64,000 nt of DNA. Source: Hymenopus coronatus. Taxonomy: Eukaryota > Arthropoda > Insecta > Mantodea > Hymenopodidae. Positions 11,205-23,000 of this stretch are shown here, piece by piece. The position numbers were made by a program, and so were the translations under genes. Every line of letters begins with the position of its first letter. The stretch's first letter is position 1. The stretch is from assembly GCA_030762935.1 (NCBI GenBank), contig CM060886.1, positions 31,102,509-31,166,508 of the forward strand. Reading direction: 5' to 3'. The notes under the pieces were generated by a model, which was not told where the DNA came from, ran no database searches, and worked only from the letters and a program-made list of their open reading frames with translations.

Positions 11205-11830
11205 TCAGCACCCAGCATTTCCTTTAAATCGTCTGGTAGCTGAATTCTTCTTCGGAGTCTTTTTTTCCTACTATTTTTTTTTCTATGACGCCATGCAACA
11301 GCCAGTTTCTTCTTAGAATGTGCCCTATTCAGTTTACTTTCCTTCTGCAAATTGTGTGTAGATTGATTTCGTCTCATCCACTCTTCTCAGAACGCATTCA
11401 TTTGTCACCAAGTCTTCCAAATTATCTTCTCTATCCATCTCTAGCACCGCATCTCAAAACCTTCTAAATAGTTCTCCTCCATTTTCCTATGTCTCCGATC
11501 CATAAAGAGCAATGCTTACCAAACTTATACCATGTACACATTGCTAGTTAGCAATGTTCTCTTCTTCGTGAAGACTTTCTTGGCCATGGCAATCCGTGAG
11601 TCTACTTGTGCAGTAAGATCCTTCATAAGTAAACTTCCCAAGTTCTCTGAACTGATGCACATTTTCTAATTGTATATTCCCAATGACAATTCAAGGAGGA
11701 TTTTCTGTCTTATATCACATTTGATTTCTCAATATTGATTTCCATTCCATATTTTCTTTCTGTTTCCACCAGCCATCATTGCTACGATATGTATTGATTC
11801 TTTGTCAAAATCCGAATGGAAGAGTATTTT
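11205..11830 (-). pseudogene. LINE RT thumb/C-terminal fragment, reverse strand
   Basis: Reading the reverse strand from about 11765 down gives GMEINIEKSNVI, GNIQLENVHQF, RIAMAKKVFTKKRTLLTSN (about 11600-11545), ALYGSET, FEMRCxRWIEKIIWKTW, LRRVDE and IQLPDDLKEMLG (about 11250-11210). These are, in order, the RT thumb and tail of a widespread arthropod LINE type (KYGMKIN..KTKVM, RIAMAKxxFxKKxxLLTSK, ALYGSETW, FEMWCWRRMEKISWTDxVxNEEVL, LLDDLKExRGY). Several frameshifts and stops; the RT core is absent. Confidence 0.65.
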
Positions 11831-12720
11831 ACTTGAGGAATACTTTGCTACAGAAGCAGCCATAATTTTATTTGCTGCAACCAAATTTCTCCAGGGAAGA
11901 AAAACAATGCTCATTTCCAATTGATAAGCTTCTTTCCATGTCCTTTCCACATCGCAGTACCACGGCCACCACACACATCAAACAAGTTATATTCGAGATA
12001 TTCGATCTGGAGCTATTTAGAACAGCTATGCCTCTAGTCGATAATAATGTCGCTGCTACCTGGCATTAGTTGTCTGTCTATTAGTCCACAGAGGTATTTC
12101 ATCTCTCCTACCGCCCATATCTGGGAGCACTCCCATCCGTCACCTGGGGTGTCACCATCTAGGGGGGACAATTCCTCCGTGAGAGATCGAAAAATAACTT
12201 ATGAATTTATTTGGCAACATTGGGCATTGGCATGAGTTAAATGTAAAACATTTTACGTCAACAGCTAGAGGTGCGAAAGTTTTGATGTCGATGGATTCTA
12301 CATAAACTGACTGCCGATGAAAAATAAAAAGGCATAGATTGTCGCGGAAAACTCTGGAAAAATTCCAAGGCGGCATTAAAATTTCGTTTGGAATATAGGT
12401 GATAGTGAAGAATCTTAGATTCATTGTTATGATCCCGTAAAACAAATAAACAAGTCAATCGGCTCAATGAATCTTTCGAACAAAACCTAAACCTACAAAG
12501 TCCGATGAATATGCAGCGCTGGTATAAAAATGGTTGCCTTTTTTTAAAATTCAAAATAGGTCATAATAGATCTACTATAATACGACAGACAAATGTCTGT
12601 TTACCTAAAATGTTTTAATAAGTTCATGGAAAACGGCCGAAAGGAAAAAGGTTTGCATTATTATACGCATTGTCGCAAAAAGCAATACTGGCAACTGGTA
12701 TCTGAATGCCCTAAAGGTCA
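11831..12720. other. Unassigned sequence
   Basis: Contains short frames on both strands with no recognisable motif. The stretch 12090-12180 is mildly GC-rich (CACCTGGGGTGTCACC). No Rep1 or SINE blocks seen. Confidence 0.3.
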
Positions 12721-12721
12721 G

Positions 12722-12850
12722 CATCATGGATCCTGCACCATACATCCCTGACCTAGCACCTTCTGATTTCTTTTTGTTTCCAAACGCTAAATATAAAATG
12801 CGTGGAATCAATTTTTTGCCATCGCATGTGGCAGAAGAACATTATAAAAA
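12722..12850 (+). pseudogene. Mariner-like transposase fragment, third catalytic motif
   Basis: MDPAPYIPDLAPSDFFLFPNAK (12726-12791) continues with KMRGINFL. It matches the HPPYSPDLAPSDFFLFP..K..L.G..F block around the last aspartate of mariner transposases. The upstream second-aspartate motif is not readable. It runs straight into the L end of a Rep1 copy at 12848, so Rep1 or a rearrangement ended it. Confidence 0.6.
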
Positions 12851-13702
12851 TCTGATGTGTTCCATTCACATGACTTTTTCTACATCTCTGCTACATATAA
12901 TTGTTAAAAAGCCTTTGCTTCCACTTATTTCATTCTAATCGAAGAAAAATTAGCAGAAATAGTCTTATTTGCTTCCCTGTAAGTAGAAGCGAAATAAGAG
13001 AGTACCATAGGTTAAAGTGATAGTCAAAAGCTGGTCCCTATGTGACTGAAGTTCCTTTGAATGGACAAGTTGACAAATTCCTGTATGAGAAAAGTATACG
13101 TTTTTCAAAGCTAAAACCAATAACAAGGATTATCTCAAAAAGACCAACTCCACGAAAAAAATGTATATAACATAAATTGTGTGTTTTAACGTGATCTACA
13201 TTTTTTGTGTGGTAAGTTTTTGTCCACCTTTTACGGTTTAGCACTATGCAAAATTCCGTAAAATTCATCCAGAATAAAGTAGTCTTCAGAGGCTATTCCC
13301 AGAAAATTCAAGATATACATTGTATTTGTCAGGTAAATTTCTTTAATATACGATATTTTAACCAAAATCGTTAGAACCATTTTAGAGAAAATAAAATTTT
13401 TGGAAATTTTTTCCATGTATAGAGTAGTTTGGGGTGGGGGATTTTTCTCAAAATCTTCGTGTCGCATCCCTAGAAGATACTAAACTTAAATATCAAGTTT
13501 GGTATTTTACCGACTTTTCGTTTTTGAGTTATCGTGTTCACATACACACAGACACACACACACACGGACCTTTTTCTGAAAATACTTTTTTTGGCTACAG
13601 GGGACCCTAAAACGTATATTTCCGGCGAAATCTCGCTATCAAATTTTTGGGTGGAGTGCAATACCTTCTCTATACACTATGTACATAAAAGAAAGTAAAA
13701 AT
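12848..13702 (+). repeat. Rep1, near-complete copy
   Basis: Starts AATCTGATGTGTTCC at about 12849 and ends in AGAAAGTAAAAATC. It carries all blocks including CCAGAATAAAGTAGTC and a (CA)n site at 13542-13564. A small deletion removes part of the R palindrome (ACATAAAAGAAAG). Confidence 0.9.
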
Positions 13703-13799
13703 CTGGTTTTGAAGAGTGGCATCCTTCCAGTAAGCACTGGAATGCAAAAGTGCATTGGTGTTAAAGGGGAATATTTTGAGAAATAATAAAGCCATTTAA

Positions 13800-13935
13800 A
13801 TTTCTAAAAGTAGTCCTTGTTTGGGTGTCACCCTCGCAAGCATACTTAAAAATCTTCGTTCTGGACTGGGTTTCAACCCGCGTCTTTTGGATTTGAAGTT
13901 CAGGACATAAACAACCGAGCATCTGGATCGACTCT
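13800..13935 (-). repeat. tRNA-headed SINE-like sequence, reverse strand
   Basis: On the reverse strand GATGCTCGGTTGTTTATG (A-box position) is followed by GCGGGTTGAAACCCAG (B-box-like). Only one copy in the window, with no clear tail, so the assignment rests on the two promoter boxes. Confidence 0.35.
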
Positions 13936-13939
13936 AAAT

Positions 13940-15000
13940 TTCCAGATTTCCTATGCAAGCATACGTTAAGTTCGGAAATTAAAACCGTGCAAAGTTACCA
14001 TAAACAAACAAAGAATCTAGAGAATCTCATAGATTTAAAGAACACCCTGGCACCTACCGTACCGGTAAAATGTCACTCGTGTAGATAGGCTTTCATTCTC
14101 TACACTGCTGAATCGATTATATTGGTAGCTATTATTTACATGACGGGAGAATAAGTGAAGGTGTTAAATACACAATATTAAAAAATTCTAAGGAAATACT
14201 TATACAATAGTTTGTTTGAAATAAATATAAATTTAAGAGAAGTTTGGGCTGTCCACCAAAATTGTACGATTTTAATAGTGTTTCCTAATAAATACCAAAA
14301 ACCCATGGCGCAAAATGTTGCCAGCGCACCTAAAATGTAACGCTATGTGTTTATTTACGAGTTTATTTCAGTTATATCCGGCAAATGTTTAACGTTTAAA
14401 AATCAGTTGGCGTCCTACGCATGCGCTTTTGAATATGGGTCTCATTCTCAAATAACTGAAGGTTTTTCGAAATGTTCACGTTAAATGCAAATGAAATGTA
14501 TAGATATACACAGGTATTCCAAGTTAGAGTTAAAGCGATTACAAAGGATAATTAGTCCAGGAGAAAAGTGAAAACGACCATGATGAAATCAACAAACAAA
14601 CATAATTTAGTTTGTTGATTATACCCATGACGTAACAGTTCACTTAGCTTTATTTAGCCCCAACATTAGAAACATATTTGACTGGAATTGCTATAATTGG
14701 GGTATTACTGGCATAAAACTACTGAGAAACAGATGTGGGTTTTATTTTAATCATTAAAGACTGGCAGTCTTTTACCACAAATCTATAAAAGGCGAGGAAA
14801 GGCTGAAACCTTATTAATAAAACAGTGGTCACAAAAATGATTCCCCGCTGTATTTCTCTATTGTAATATCTTTGGTAGTATTTTATGTGTTCTTGTCCAC
14901 TTTAAATAATTACAGAATTTGGAGCATTATATTTGTGTTATAGAGATGCAAACTTTAGAACACAATTTTATATTCAATTATAAGTTTTTTTTTTGTTTTG
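13940..15000. other. Unassigned sequence with one promoter-like stretch
   Basis: No frames or known repeats. The only notable piece is the TATAAAAG / AATAAA pair near 14784-14821 listed separately. The T-run at about 14986-14994 is the A-tail of the reverse SINE that follows. Confidence 0.35.
14784..14821 (+). promoter_or_regulatory. TATA-box and polyadenylation-signal pair (solo-LTR or core-promoter candidate)
   Basis: TATAAAA at 14784-14790 is followed by GGCGAGGAAAGG and, about 25 bases on, AATAAA at 14816-14821. This close spacing is common in LTRs. I did not find paired TG/CA ends or a target-site duplication, so a chance match is possible. Confidence 0.25.
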
Positions 15001-15184
15001 CTTAACGTACTCTAATCTGGTTGGTCATATGGGACGATGAATGAAATTTGGGAAATGATCTCGGGGTCCTCTCAGGATAAGGGAAAACCCCGAAAAAAAA
15101 CCTTATCCGAGTAACTCATCCTAAACGAGATTCGAACTCACGACCTGTTGAATGTGAGGCAGACACGCTACCAGCTGAGTATTA
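15001..15184 (-). mobile_element. SINE B, reverse strand
   Basis: tRNA-headed SINE family seen five times here. On the reverse strand: GTAGCGTGTCTGCCTCACATTC, then a B box in GAGTTCGAATCTCG, GGTTTTTTTTCGGGGTTTT, GAGGACCCCGAGATCATTTCC, and an end near GACCAACCAG..TACGTTAAGC with an A-rich tail (T-run at 14986-14994). This copy lacks the segment GTCGAGTAACTT present in the others. Confidence 0.8.
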
Positions 15185-15764
15185 GTATTGTTTTTGTCTA
15201 AGTGTGTATCTATATAACATTTTAGTAGTTAAAATAAACAGTAATTCTCTTCTTCGTGTACATACTTGATATAACGCAATATCCTTGAAACAACTTGGAC
15301 GTAAATGGCTAATCAGTAATCTGCCATCTCCATAGCCCAAATAGTCGAGACTTGAGCTTAGAGAAGAATAGAGCTTTCCCTGATTGGCCATTATAATGAT
15401 GAGTGTGGTTTTAACTTTGATAACATGATAATTACTGCTTTTCAAATGTTGCAAAGTTGAAGTCGCCGTCGCGATCATTAGTGGCGTAGAGGCAAGCTTG
15501 CCATGAAGTATCTATTGACCCCTACTTCAATGTCAGGAATATGCTCCACGGTGATGTGAAATTTAATTTGCGTATCTCCAATCTTCAGGGTCCAGTTCAG
15601 TTCCTAGTTGCGACAGCGTGGAATGTCTTGGTTCTACTTTCTTTAAGTAATACTACTTTAAGTAATAGATAGAGAAGATATATTTCACATAAAAATTCAA
15701 TATCGAAATATCATAGGAAACACGTGTTTAAAGCATGTGGAAAACTATTTCATAAAAAATAAGC
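15185..15764. other. Unassigned sequence
   Basis: No convincing gene. A 98-residue minus frame (15182-15478) has no motif. Around 15640-15720 a short AGTAATAGATAGAGAAG..AAAATTCAATATCGAAAT may be a Rep1 R-end scrap in reverse. Confidence 0.35.
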
Positions 15765-16732
15765 AGCTTATTCTTCTATCTACTTCATACCAATCAAGGT
15801 ACATGTTACAGAAATGACCTTATTGCTTCCTTGTAGGTGCAACGAAATTAGAGGGATATAGTAGGCTTAAGCAATAGTTCCATTTTAAAGAGCTGGTCGC
15901 TATGTGACACTTAGCTAGACCAGTAGAAAGAAACCTGTATAACGGTTTTCCATTTGGTAAGAGTATGGGAAAATGAAAACCAATAGCAAGGATATTACAT
16001 TATTATTATTATTATTATTAATAATAATATTGTTGTTGTTATAGTATTACAATAGCATTTTGGAAAAACGTGCCCGCGTGAGTGTGTGATTAAATCCAAA
16101 CTTAGTATATAATTTCTATAATTTTCAAGAATAAACACGATGATTTTGAAGAAAATCCTCCCCTCCACAAGTTAGCCTTTACATGAAAACATTGATTGTA
16201 ACATTTTGATTTTCTCAAAAATGGCTCTAACGATTTTGATTAGAGTAGCATATATTTAATATACTTTTATGACAAATGGAATCTGTAGGTAGGTATGCTA
16301 AATTCTCTGAGAATAAACTTTTGAAGTCCTCTTCATTCTGCTGCTTAACTCGTGTAACGTAAAACGCCGACAAAATGTTCAATCTATAAATCATATAAAA
16401 ACACATATTAAGTCAAATATATTTTTTATAGAGTTAACCATTTCGGAAATATTCCTTGTTATTGATTTGAATTTTCAAAAACATTTACTTTTATCAAATG
16501 AAAAATCGTTATTCCATTTTTTTCTTCCTGGTCATCCAAAGAGAACGGAATTCCAATTCATGACATAGCGACCAGGTTTTTAAAGGTTATTTGTCGCTTG
16601 AATCCTCTGTAATTACCATTGTATCCACAAGGAAATGTGTAATCAAATTATTTATCTCGATTAAGCAGACAGAAGAATAACTTTTGTACTGTTTGTTGAA
16701 GAATGGGTAGAGAAAGTAATGTGAATGCTATA
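15765..16732. repeat. Rep1 inverted pair, left ends outward
   Basis: 15765-16010 is plus-strand Rep1 left half (CTTATTCTTCTATCTACTTC, TTGCTTCCTTGTAGGTG). An (ATT)n tract at 16000-16028 follows. 16062-16732 is minus-strand Rep1 running through AATGGCTCTAACGATTTTGAT and CCACAAGGAAATG to the L end (GGTAGAGAAAGTAATGTGAATG). Both L ends face out, giving a large imperfect palindrome. Confidence 0.75.
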
Positions 16733-17402
16733 CATCCATTTTATTTCTCTAATGTACTTTTCAGTAGTGAAGGACTCGTCAAACTCGAAATGCCTAGTAG
16801 ATTGTGTCACTCAGAATAATATACCAATTGTCTTTCCAATATTGTATGGTTACGTACGTACATTTTTAAGAAGGGGTTGAAAATAAGATTAAGGTTATTT
16901 TTGAAGTCCAAAGTAGTCAGTAATTTATAATTGTACGCAAAGTGTAAGCGGTTCAAAGTTTTATGAAGATAGGTGAAATAGTGACAGTTTGTGTTCCCAT
17001 AAGGGTTTGAAAACTATCAGTGTGAATTTTTTAAGTTAATGCTCAATAAGTTTCGCGAAGTCTTATAGTGAAGAGCACAAAGTTGTGCCCTGGTTGACAA
17101 AGTACTATAGATTTATCTATGGAATTTAAAGTAAAGTAATGTCAGTAAAAGTAAACATTTTCAGTTTCCATGTAACCCAAAATAAGAAATATGTGGTTTT
17201 TAGCAAGTTGTAACATACCTAACCTTTACTTTTTTAACTCCTACATTATAGTATTTTATATTTTGGCCAAATGGTTTAAATAACGCTAGGTACTACATAA
17301 GGTTTGAAAATATGGCAGAAGCAGTTTAAGGAGTTGTGAGGCAGCTTATAATTTTCATTTGGTCCTATTATGTAAGCGTAGAAATCTCTACATAACAGAA
17401 AT
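16733..17402. other. Unassigned AT-rich sequence
   Basis: Nothing recognised; no frame over 60 codons and no Rep1 or SINE blocks. Confidence 0.4.
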
Positions 17403-18268
17403 AAAATCTGATGTGTGCCATTCACATGAATTTCTCTACTTCTGTGTAAAAATTATTGTTAATAAGCTTATTCTTCTATTTACTTCATGCTAATCGAGAA
17501 AAAATTAGCAGAAATAGTCTCATTACTTGCTTCCTAGTAAGTAGAAGCGAAAGATGGGAGTATCATAGGTTAAAGTGAAGTCAAAATCTGATTACTAGGT
17601 GACTGAAGTTCTTTTGTTTTTATGGATAAATTCCTGTATGAGAAAACTACAAGTTTTTTAAACTTGAAACCAAGAACAAGTAATATCTCAAAAACGACCA
17701 ACTCCTCGAAAAAAATGTATATAGCATTAAGTGTGTGTTTTAATGTGCTCTACATTTTTTGTGTGGTAAGTTTTAGTCCATTTCTTACGGTTTAACAGTT
17801 ATGCAAAATTTCGTAAAATTCATCCAGAATAAAGTAGTCTTCAGAGGCTATTCTCAGAAAATTCAAGATATACATATTATTTGTCAGGTAAATATCTTTA
17901 ATATACGATATTTTAATCAAAATCGTTTGAGCCATTTTTGAGAAAATAAAAAAATTCGAAAAAAGTTCCTTGTAAAGGGTAGTTTGGGGTGGGGGGATTT
18001 TCTTGAAAATCTTCGTGTCGCATCCTTGGATCGTGTCGTGTCGCAACAGTCTAACAGTCTTTTCGTTTTTGAGCTATACTGTCCACAGACACACACAGAC
18101 ACACATACGGACCTTTTTCCAAATTTTTTTTTTTTTTTTTTTTTTTTTTGGATTCAGGGGGACCCAAAACATATATTTCCGGTGAAATCTCAGTATCGGA
18201 TTTTTGGGTGCATTACAATACCTTCTCTATACACTATGTACATAGTACGTGTAGAGAAAGTAGTATTA
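17403..18268 (+). repeat. Rep1, near-complete copy with a long T-run
   Basis: All blocks from AATCTGATGTGTGCC to GTACGTGTAGAGAAAGTAG. The (CA)n site is at 18086-18106 and is followed by an expanded T-run (about 26 T) at 18124-18149. Confidence 0.92.
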
Positions 18269-18429
18269 TTTGATAAAGCTTCAGTGAAATAAGGGAAATG
18301 AGAGTAAGGGGTATACAACCTCCCGCAAATGACTCAATCTGAAAATATTATATGCTTCTCCACTCCTTTGGTTTCGAAATAATTAAAAAGAAGTCATCAA
18401 AAACAAAGCTCTGATATGCATATTTAACG

Positions 18430-18724
18430 AACCGTGGTGTAATGGTTACCATGCTAACTTCATGTACCAAAGGTCGCGGGTTCAAACCTGGCGGAGGATG
18501 ATGGATTTTTTGGGCGTAAAATCCTTAATGTGGTTTCCTACGGAAGGGAAGGGAAAGGAAGGGAAGGGAAGAGAAGTAAAGCCGTTGGTCCTTGTCGTAG
18601 ATTTACTGCACGTAAAAGAAACTCAAGAGGCCTCTGAGCAAAATTAAGCGGTATTTCACGCCCAGGATAGAATGAGACGCTCAGAATCGCAGCTGTTAAA
18701 GTGCGTCGATAAATAAATTCCATT
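18430..18724 (+). mobile_element. SINE A, full-length copy
   Basis: tRNA-headed SINE. A box in GTGGTGTAATGGTTACCATGC, B box in GCGGGTTCAAACCTGGCGG, then GGGCGTAAAATCCTTA, GCCGTTGGTCC, GTAGATTTACTGCACGTAAAA, AAGAGGCCTCTGAGC, TTTCACGCCCA and an end AATAAATTCCATTT. The head resembles tRNA-Val/Asp type sequences (inference). A (GGGAA)n expansion sits at 18544-18576. Confidence 0.85.
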
Positions 18725-18989
18725 TAATTTTTTTTTCGAACCGGGATTGAAATTTGGTGACATGAATATATGGAAAAGAAAAAGCCCCACTTCCCCGCAG
18801 TTTATAAGGCACATGACCACCTACATAAACTGAGATTTTCTATAAAATTGTGAAATAATTTTTGAGTATGTCTTAAACACACACGCACGCGCGCACACAC
18901 AGACACGAATTTTCTATATTTTTAGTATCTCTAATGTTACTCTTTCTGTCGCTCTCTACGTGAAAGTCTATCAGGAGATCTCAAGAAAT

Positions 18990-20105
18990 TCTTGAAATTT
19001 GATGTGCTACATTCACATTACTTTTTCTACCCTCTACCGTTTATTGGTGACTATAAAAAGTATTCTTACGGAAGCTTATTGTTTTATCTGCTTATTGTGA
19101 CCGAAACAAACCTTTGCAGAAATAGTTATATTTCACATTTCTTATAGATACAAATAGTATAGCTATAGTCAAACATTTAAGAACTTGACACTCTACTGGC
19201 TTTAAATTCCATCCACCTTCCATGTCTTTGCGACAACCATGAAAATCGACAGGGCTTAAAAAGAAAAGGTATTGAAGAAACCAAATCATTAAAACGAATA
19301 TCTCGGAAATGGTTTATGTTACAAAAAATTTATTTGGAATAAATTCTATGTTTTAAAGTACGTTTACGTCTGTCACTTAACTTATAAAGGTAATGCCATA
19401 TTACATAAAATTGCTTTCTAACGAAATGAACTTCTCAGGCTATTTCCAGAAAACAAGATATAGCTTTTTCTTGTATAAATATATTTAATATATTACATTT
19501 TTATCAAAATTGTTAGCCATCTTCAGAAAATAAAAAAATAAAAAATTGTTCCATATGAGGAATACTTGCGTGTGGAAGAATATTCTTGAAATTCGCGTCG
19601 AAACTTTGTAAGATACTAAATATAAATGTCAAAACATATATTTATGATGAAATCCGTAACTGAGGTTTTGGGTGCATGCAATATCTCCTCTGCCTATTTT
19701 GTGCAGGGCAAGGACAGCAAAAACGAAGACATTTCCCATTCGAGAAAAGCAAGTAATTTAAAGTTGAAATAGATAAGGAATAACTTGGAAATGTTTAACT
19801 CCACTTAAAAGAGTATTTAGCATATTTTGTAAGCTTTAAGGAGAACTACCTTATGGATTTTACCAGTTATGCAAAAGTAATTCAAATGGGTTGTTGTCTA
19901 GTTTATCACACAGGTTGTCACAGACTATTCTCAAAAAATGATATTATTTGTCATGAAAATATATTAAACATAAGGTGTTTTAATCAAAATCAATGAGAAT
20001 TTTTGAGAAAATCAACATTTTCAAAACGTGTTTGATGTAATTCGTAGTTTGGAGAGGGCTGATTTTATTGAAAATCTTTTTATCGCCTCCTAGGAAGATG
20101 TGATC
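18990..20105 (+). repeat. Two successive diverged Rep1 copies
   Basis: 18990-19728 starts GATGTGCTACATTCACATTAC and ends with GGTTTTGGGTGCATGCAATAT..GGACAGCAAAAAC; its CA site and neighbours are deleted. 19745-20105 is a middle section (CCAGTTATGCAAAAG, CTATTCTCAAAAAATGATA, TGGAGAGGGCTGATTTT). A CA-rich scrap at 18878-18906 before them may be the right half of a further copy. All are much older than neighbouring copies. Confidence 0.55.
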
Positions 20106-20107
20106 TG

Positions 20108-20215
20108 TGATTTAGGGGTAACATGCTAACCCTACTTCCCGAGGTCGGGTTCAAATTCGGCGAATGGAGACGGAGTTCTTTGGGCGTAAAAATCCTTAGA
20201 GCCATATTGTTTCAA
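20108..20215 (+). mobile_element. SINE A, diverged 5' part
   Basis: GGTAACATGCTAACC, a B-box-like GTCGGGTTCAAATTCGGCG and TTGGGCGTAAAAATCCTTAG match SINE A. It stops soon after. Confidence 0.55.
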
Positions 20216-20507
20216 TTTAAAACCGCCTTCAATTTTCATCGCGTAAAGATTATTTGCAGTGTTTTCAGTACCACATTAATTGAATTCGCTTACAGTGTTT
20301 TCATTAGTTCTTTTATAAAACTTCACAACCAATTTTGACGAATACACGCCACTACACTTAAAAAGCCACAACTGATAATTAAATACATAATGTTTTGTAC
20401 ACGCTTGTAGCCTTGTATCTTACATTGTTCCTGACGCGCTATGCGCGTTTACGATTTTCACGAAGTGGACGGCGATTCGGAAACGCATTGTAAAAGGAAT
20501 TCCGAGT

Positions 20508-20690
20508 GTCCTTGTGGTCGATAGATCTGCGTTCTGATTTCTGAATCCAGAGGTGCCGAGTTCAATTTCCAGCAGGGACAAGGGAATATGTTTCTAATCA
20601 GAATTATTCTTACTCTCTGTGGACTCTGGAAGTAGGCAAGTGAGAGTGAATTTGACTGTGTTTCATGGTAACATTAATAAAATCTATAGC
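20508..20690 (+). repeat. Possible tRNA-headed SINE of a separate family
   Basis: TGTGGTCGATAGATCTGCG (A-box position) and GCCGAGTTCAATTTCC (B-box-like) about 35 bases on, followed by GCAGGGACAAGGGAATATG. Single copy, so family status is unproven. Confidence 0.35.
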
Positions 20691-20761
20691 TCAAACGCTT
20701 CTCGAGTTAAAGCATCCGAAGTGGCCGTAGCTATTAAAGGGGACTATACAAATTAAGTCCC

Positions 20762-20871
20762 TCCCGTTAGCACAGTGAAAGTGCAACTGCCTGTGTTGTG
20801 GGTGACCCAGGTTTGATTCCCAGTACCAGTGTGGGGATTTTATCCGGCTGGGAGGACTGGGTATGTGTCCT

Positions 20872-20905
<34 letters not shown>

Positions 20906-21055
20906 CACGTAAGGGAAATGGCAACACCGCCGCGGTATCATCCTTGCTTGAACGCCGAGATCGGGTTGTTATTTCTTCCACAATTCCGTCCCGGTCAGTC
21001 ATTGACCGACCTTCGGTTGAATATTCATCATACAAACGAAACAGTAAATAAATAG
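20762..21055 (+). repeat. Possible tRNA-headed SINE with an (ATC)n tract
   Basis: CCGTTAGCACAGTGAAAGTGC (A-box-like) and CAGGTTTGATTCCCAG (B-box-like). A (TCA)n microsatellite at 20873-20903 interrupts it. The 3' body (CGCCGCGGTATCATCC, CGGTCAGTCATTGACCG) is less AT-rich than its surroundings. The Ser- and Met-repeat frames over it are microsatellite artefacts. Confidence 0.4.
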
Positions 21056-22134
21056 GTAATAACGGAATACGGAGCTCGTCTGAGCAGTACTTTCGGTAGA
21101 TATACATGGCACATGTGGGGGCGCGAAAAATGATTGGATAATAATTATTGGATAACTCTTCATCCTCTCGGCGTTTCTTACATCAAGATATTTATGATTT
21201 TAATTGTTTTGCTTAGTTTAGATATGCTTAATAAATTGAATCTTAAAAAACTATGGCTACATAAATTGACATTCTATTTTAAAAGTGGGCGTATATTTGG
21301 GCAACAGTCCTGAATATTATTGTAATAGCTTTTTGCGAATTATAGAAAAATGGTTAATAATGAGGTCGTTTTCGCCTCCAGTTTATAATGGACTGAAATA
21401 TTACTAAGTAGTGTCGATTTATCAGTTTGTTATTCGTCGTTCGTTCGTCATAAAACAACTCGTCAACCGCATGTGCGAAGTTGAGAAGTATGAAGAAAAG
21501 TGTCGACACATCTCTCATAAGGTTGAAATCAGAACAATTAAGGGTAGGTAAGGTGGAGAGCCTCTTACAACTTTTCTATTGTTAGACGAACCACAGCAAG
21601 GGTGGAGATGAACTTTTATAAACAAGAGTTGAACAAATGAAACGGTTAAAATATACGTGAAATATATATAAAATTAAGAGCAGTTAAGAAAAGAGCTTCC
21701 AAATCCAGGTGAGAGCTGAATATTTCCGTATCCTGAAATGTTGTAAGTTAATAGAAATATAAAATTAATAGAAATATGGAAAATTAAGCCTCAAAATGTA
21801 ATTTCACATTTGTATTTAATTTTAATACAATTGTAAACGAAATATAATCATAATGGAATGCAGGGAGTGTGTAAAACATTGCTAACGTGTTTATAGACTC
21901 CAACATCAAACAATAGTTTGTGCTCTAGTTTGTCACATATGAGGCTAGAATTCGATTAAGCATCAGATATTAAGGTTTTTAGCAACCTCAGCAAGCATAT
22001 AACCTAATTTTAATAAGTTACTTACAACTTTACTTTTATTTTAAATGTATTTCGATTATTTAAGATTAATGCATCTCAAGTCCGTCCGCATGCCTTCGTA
22101 AATGCCAGGTTTGCTTGGGAATTTCTTAACTTTA
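21056..22134. other. Unassigned AT-rich sequence
   Basis: No frame, repeat block or RNA-like element recognised. Confidence 0.4.
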
Positions 22135-23000
22135 AAAATTTGACGTGTTCCATTCACATGACTTTCTCTACATCGCTGTAACAAATTATTATTGTTAAAA
22201 AGCATATTTTTCTACCTACTTATGACAATCAAGATAAATTTTACATAATTACTTGCTTCCTTGTAAGTAGAAGGAAAGTAAGGGAATACATGGCTAAAAC
22301 AATAATCAAATCCTTCAAAAGCAGGTTGACATGTGGTTAAAATCCGTTTCTATGCAGGACCAAGAGTTGAAGTAAAGAAAAATTTTAAGTATTTTGAATC
22401 TGAAACAAACAAGGAATATCTCAAAAATGGTCAATTTCACGAGAGAGAAAAAAAAAAAAACGTATATGACATAAATTGAGTGTTTTAAGGTGATCTACAT
22501 TTTTGTGTACTAAGGTTTTGTCTAACTCTTACAGTTTATCAGTTACGAAAAATTCATTCAGAATAAAGAGGTCTTTAGAGGCCATTCCCAGAAAATTCAA
22601 GATATACATTTTATTTGCCACTAAATATCTTTAATATACGTTGTTTTAATCAAAATCGTTAGAACCATTTTTTCGAAAATCAAAATTTTCGAAAATTTGT
22701 CCATATAAGGGGTAGTTTGGGGTGGGGGAATTTTTCTCAAAATCTTCCCATCCCAGGAAGATAGTAAACTTAAATGCCAAGTTTGGTATTTTACCGATTT
22801 TCGTTTTCGAGTTACCGTGTTCACAGGCACACGGACACACACACATACACACACGGACCTTTTTCTGAAAATAATTTTTTGGATACAGGGGACCCTAAGA
22901 CGTATATTTTCGATGAAATCTCGATATCGAATTTTTGGGTGGAGTGCAATACCTTTTCTATACACTATGTACATAGTACGTGTAAAGAAAGTAAAATTAA
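22135..23000 (+). repeat. Rep1, near-complete copy
   Basis: Starts AAATTTGACGTGTTCC and ends GTACGTGTAAAGAAAGTAAAA. (CA)n at about 22836-22853. An A-run of about 12 replaces the block after CACGAGAGAG. Confidence 0.9.

Noticed and set aside
12258..12554. 98-residue minus-strand frame
   Set aside because: No motif, low-complexity mixture, and overlapping equal-length frames on the same strand; nothing distinguishes it from chance.
20691..21107. 138-residue minus frame with a Met run
   Set aside because: The Met run is the (ATC)n microsatellite in reverse; the rest lies across a SINE-like body.
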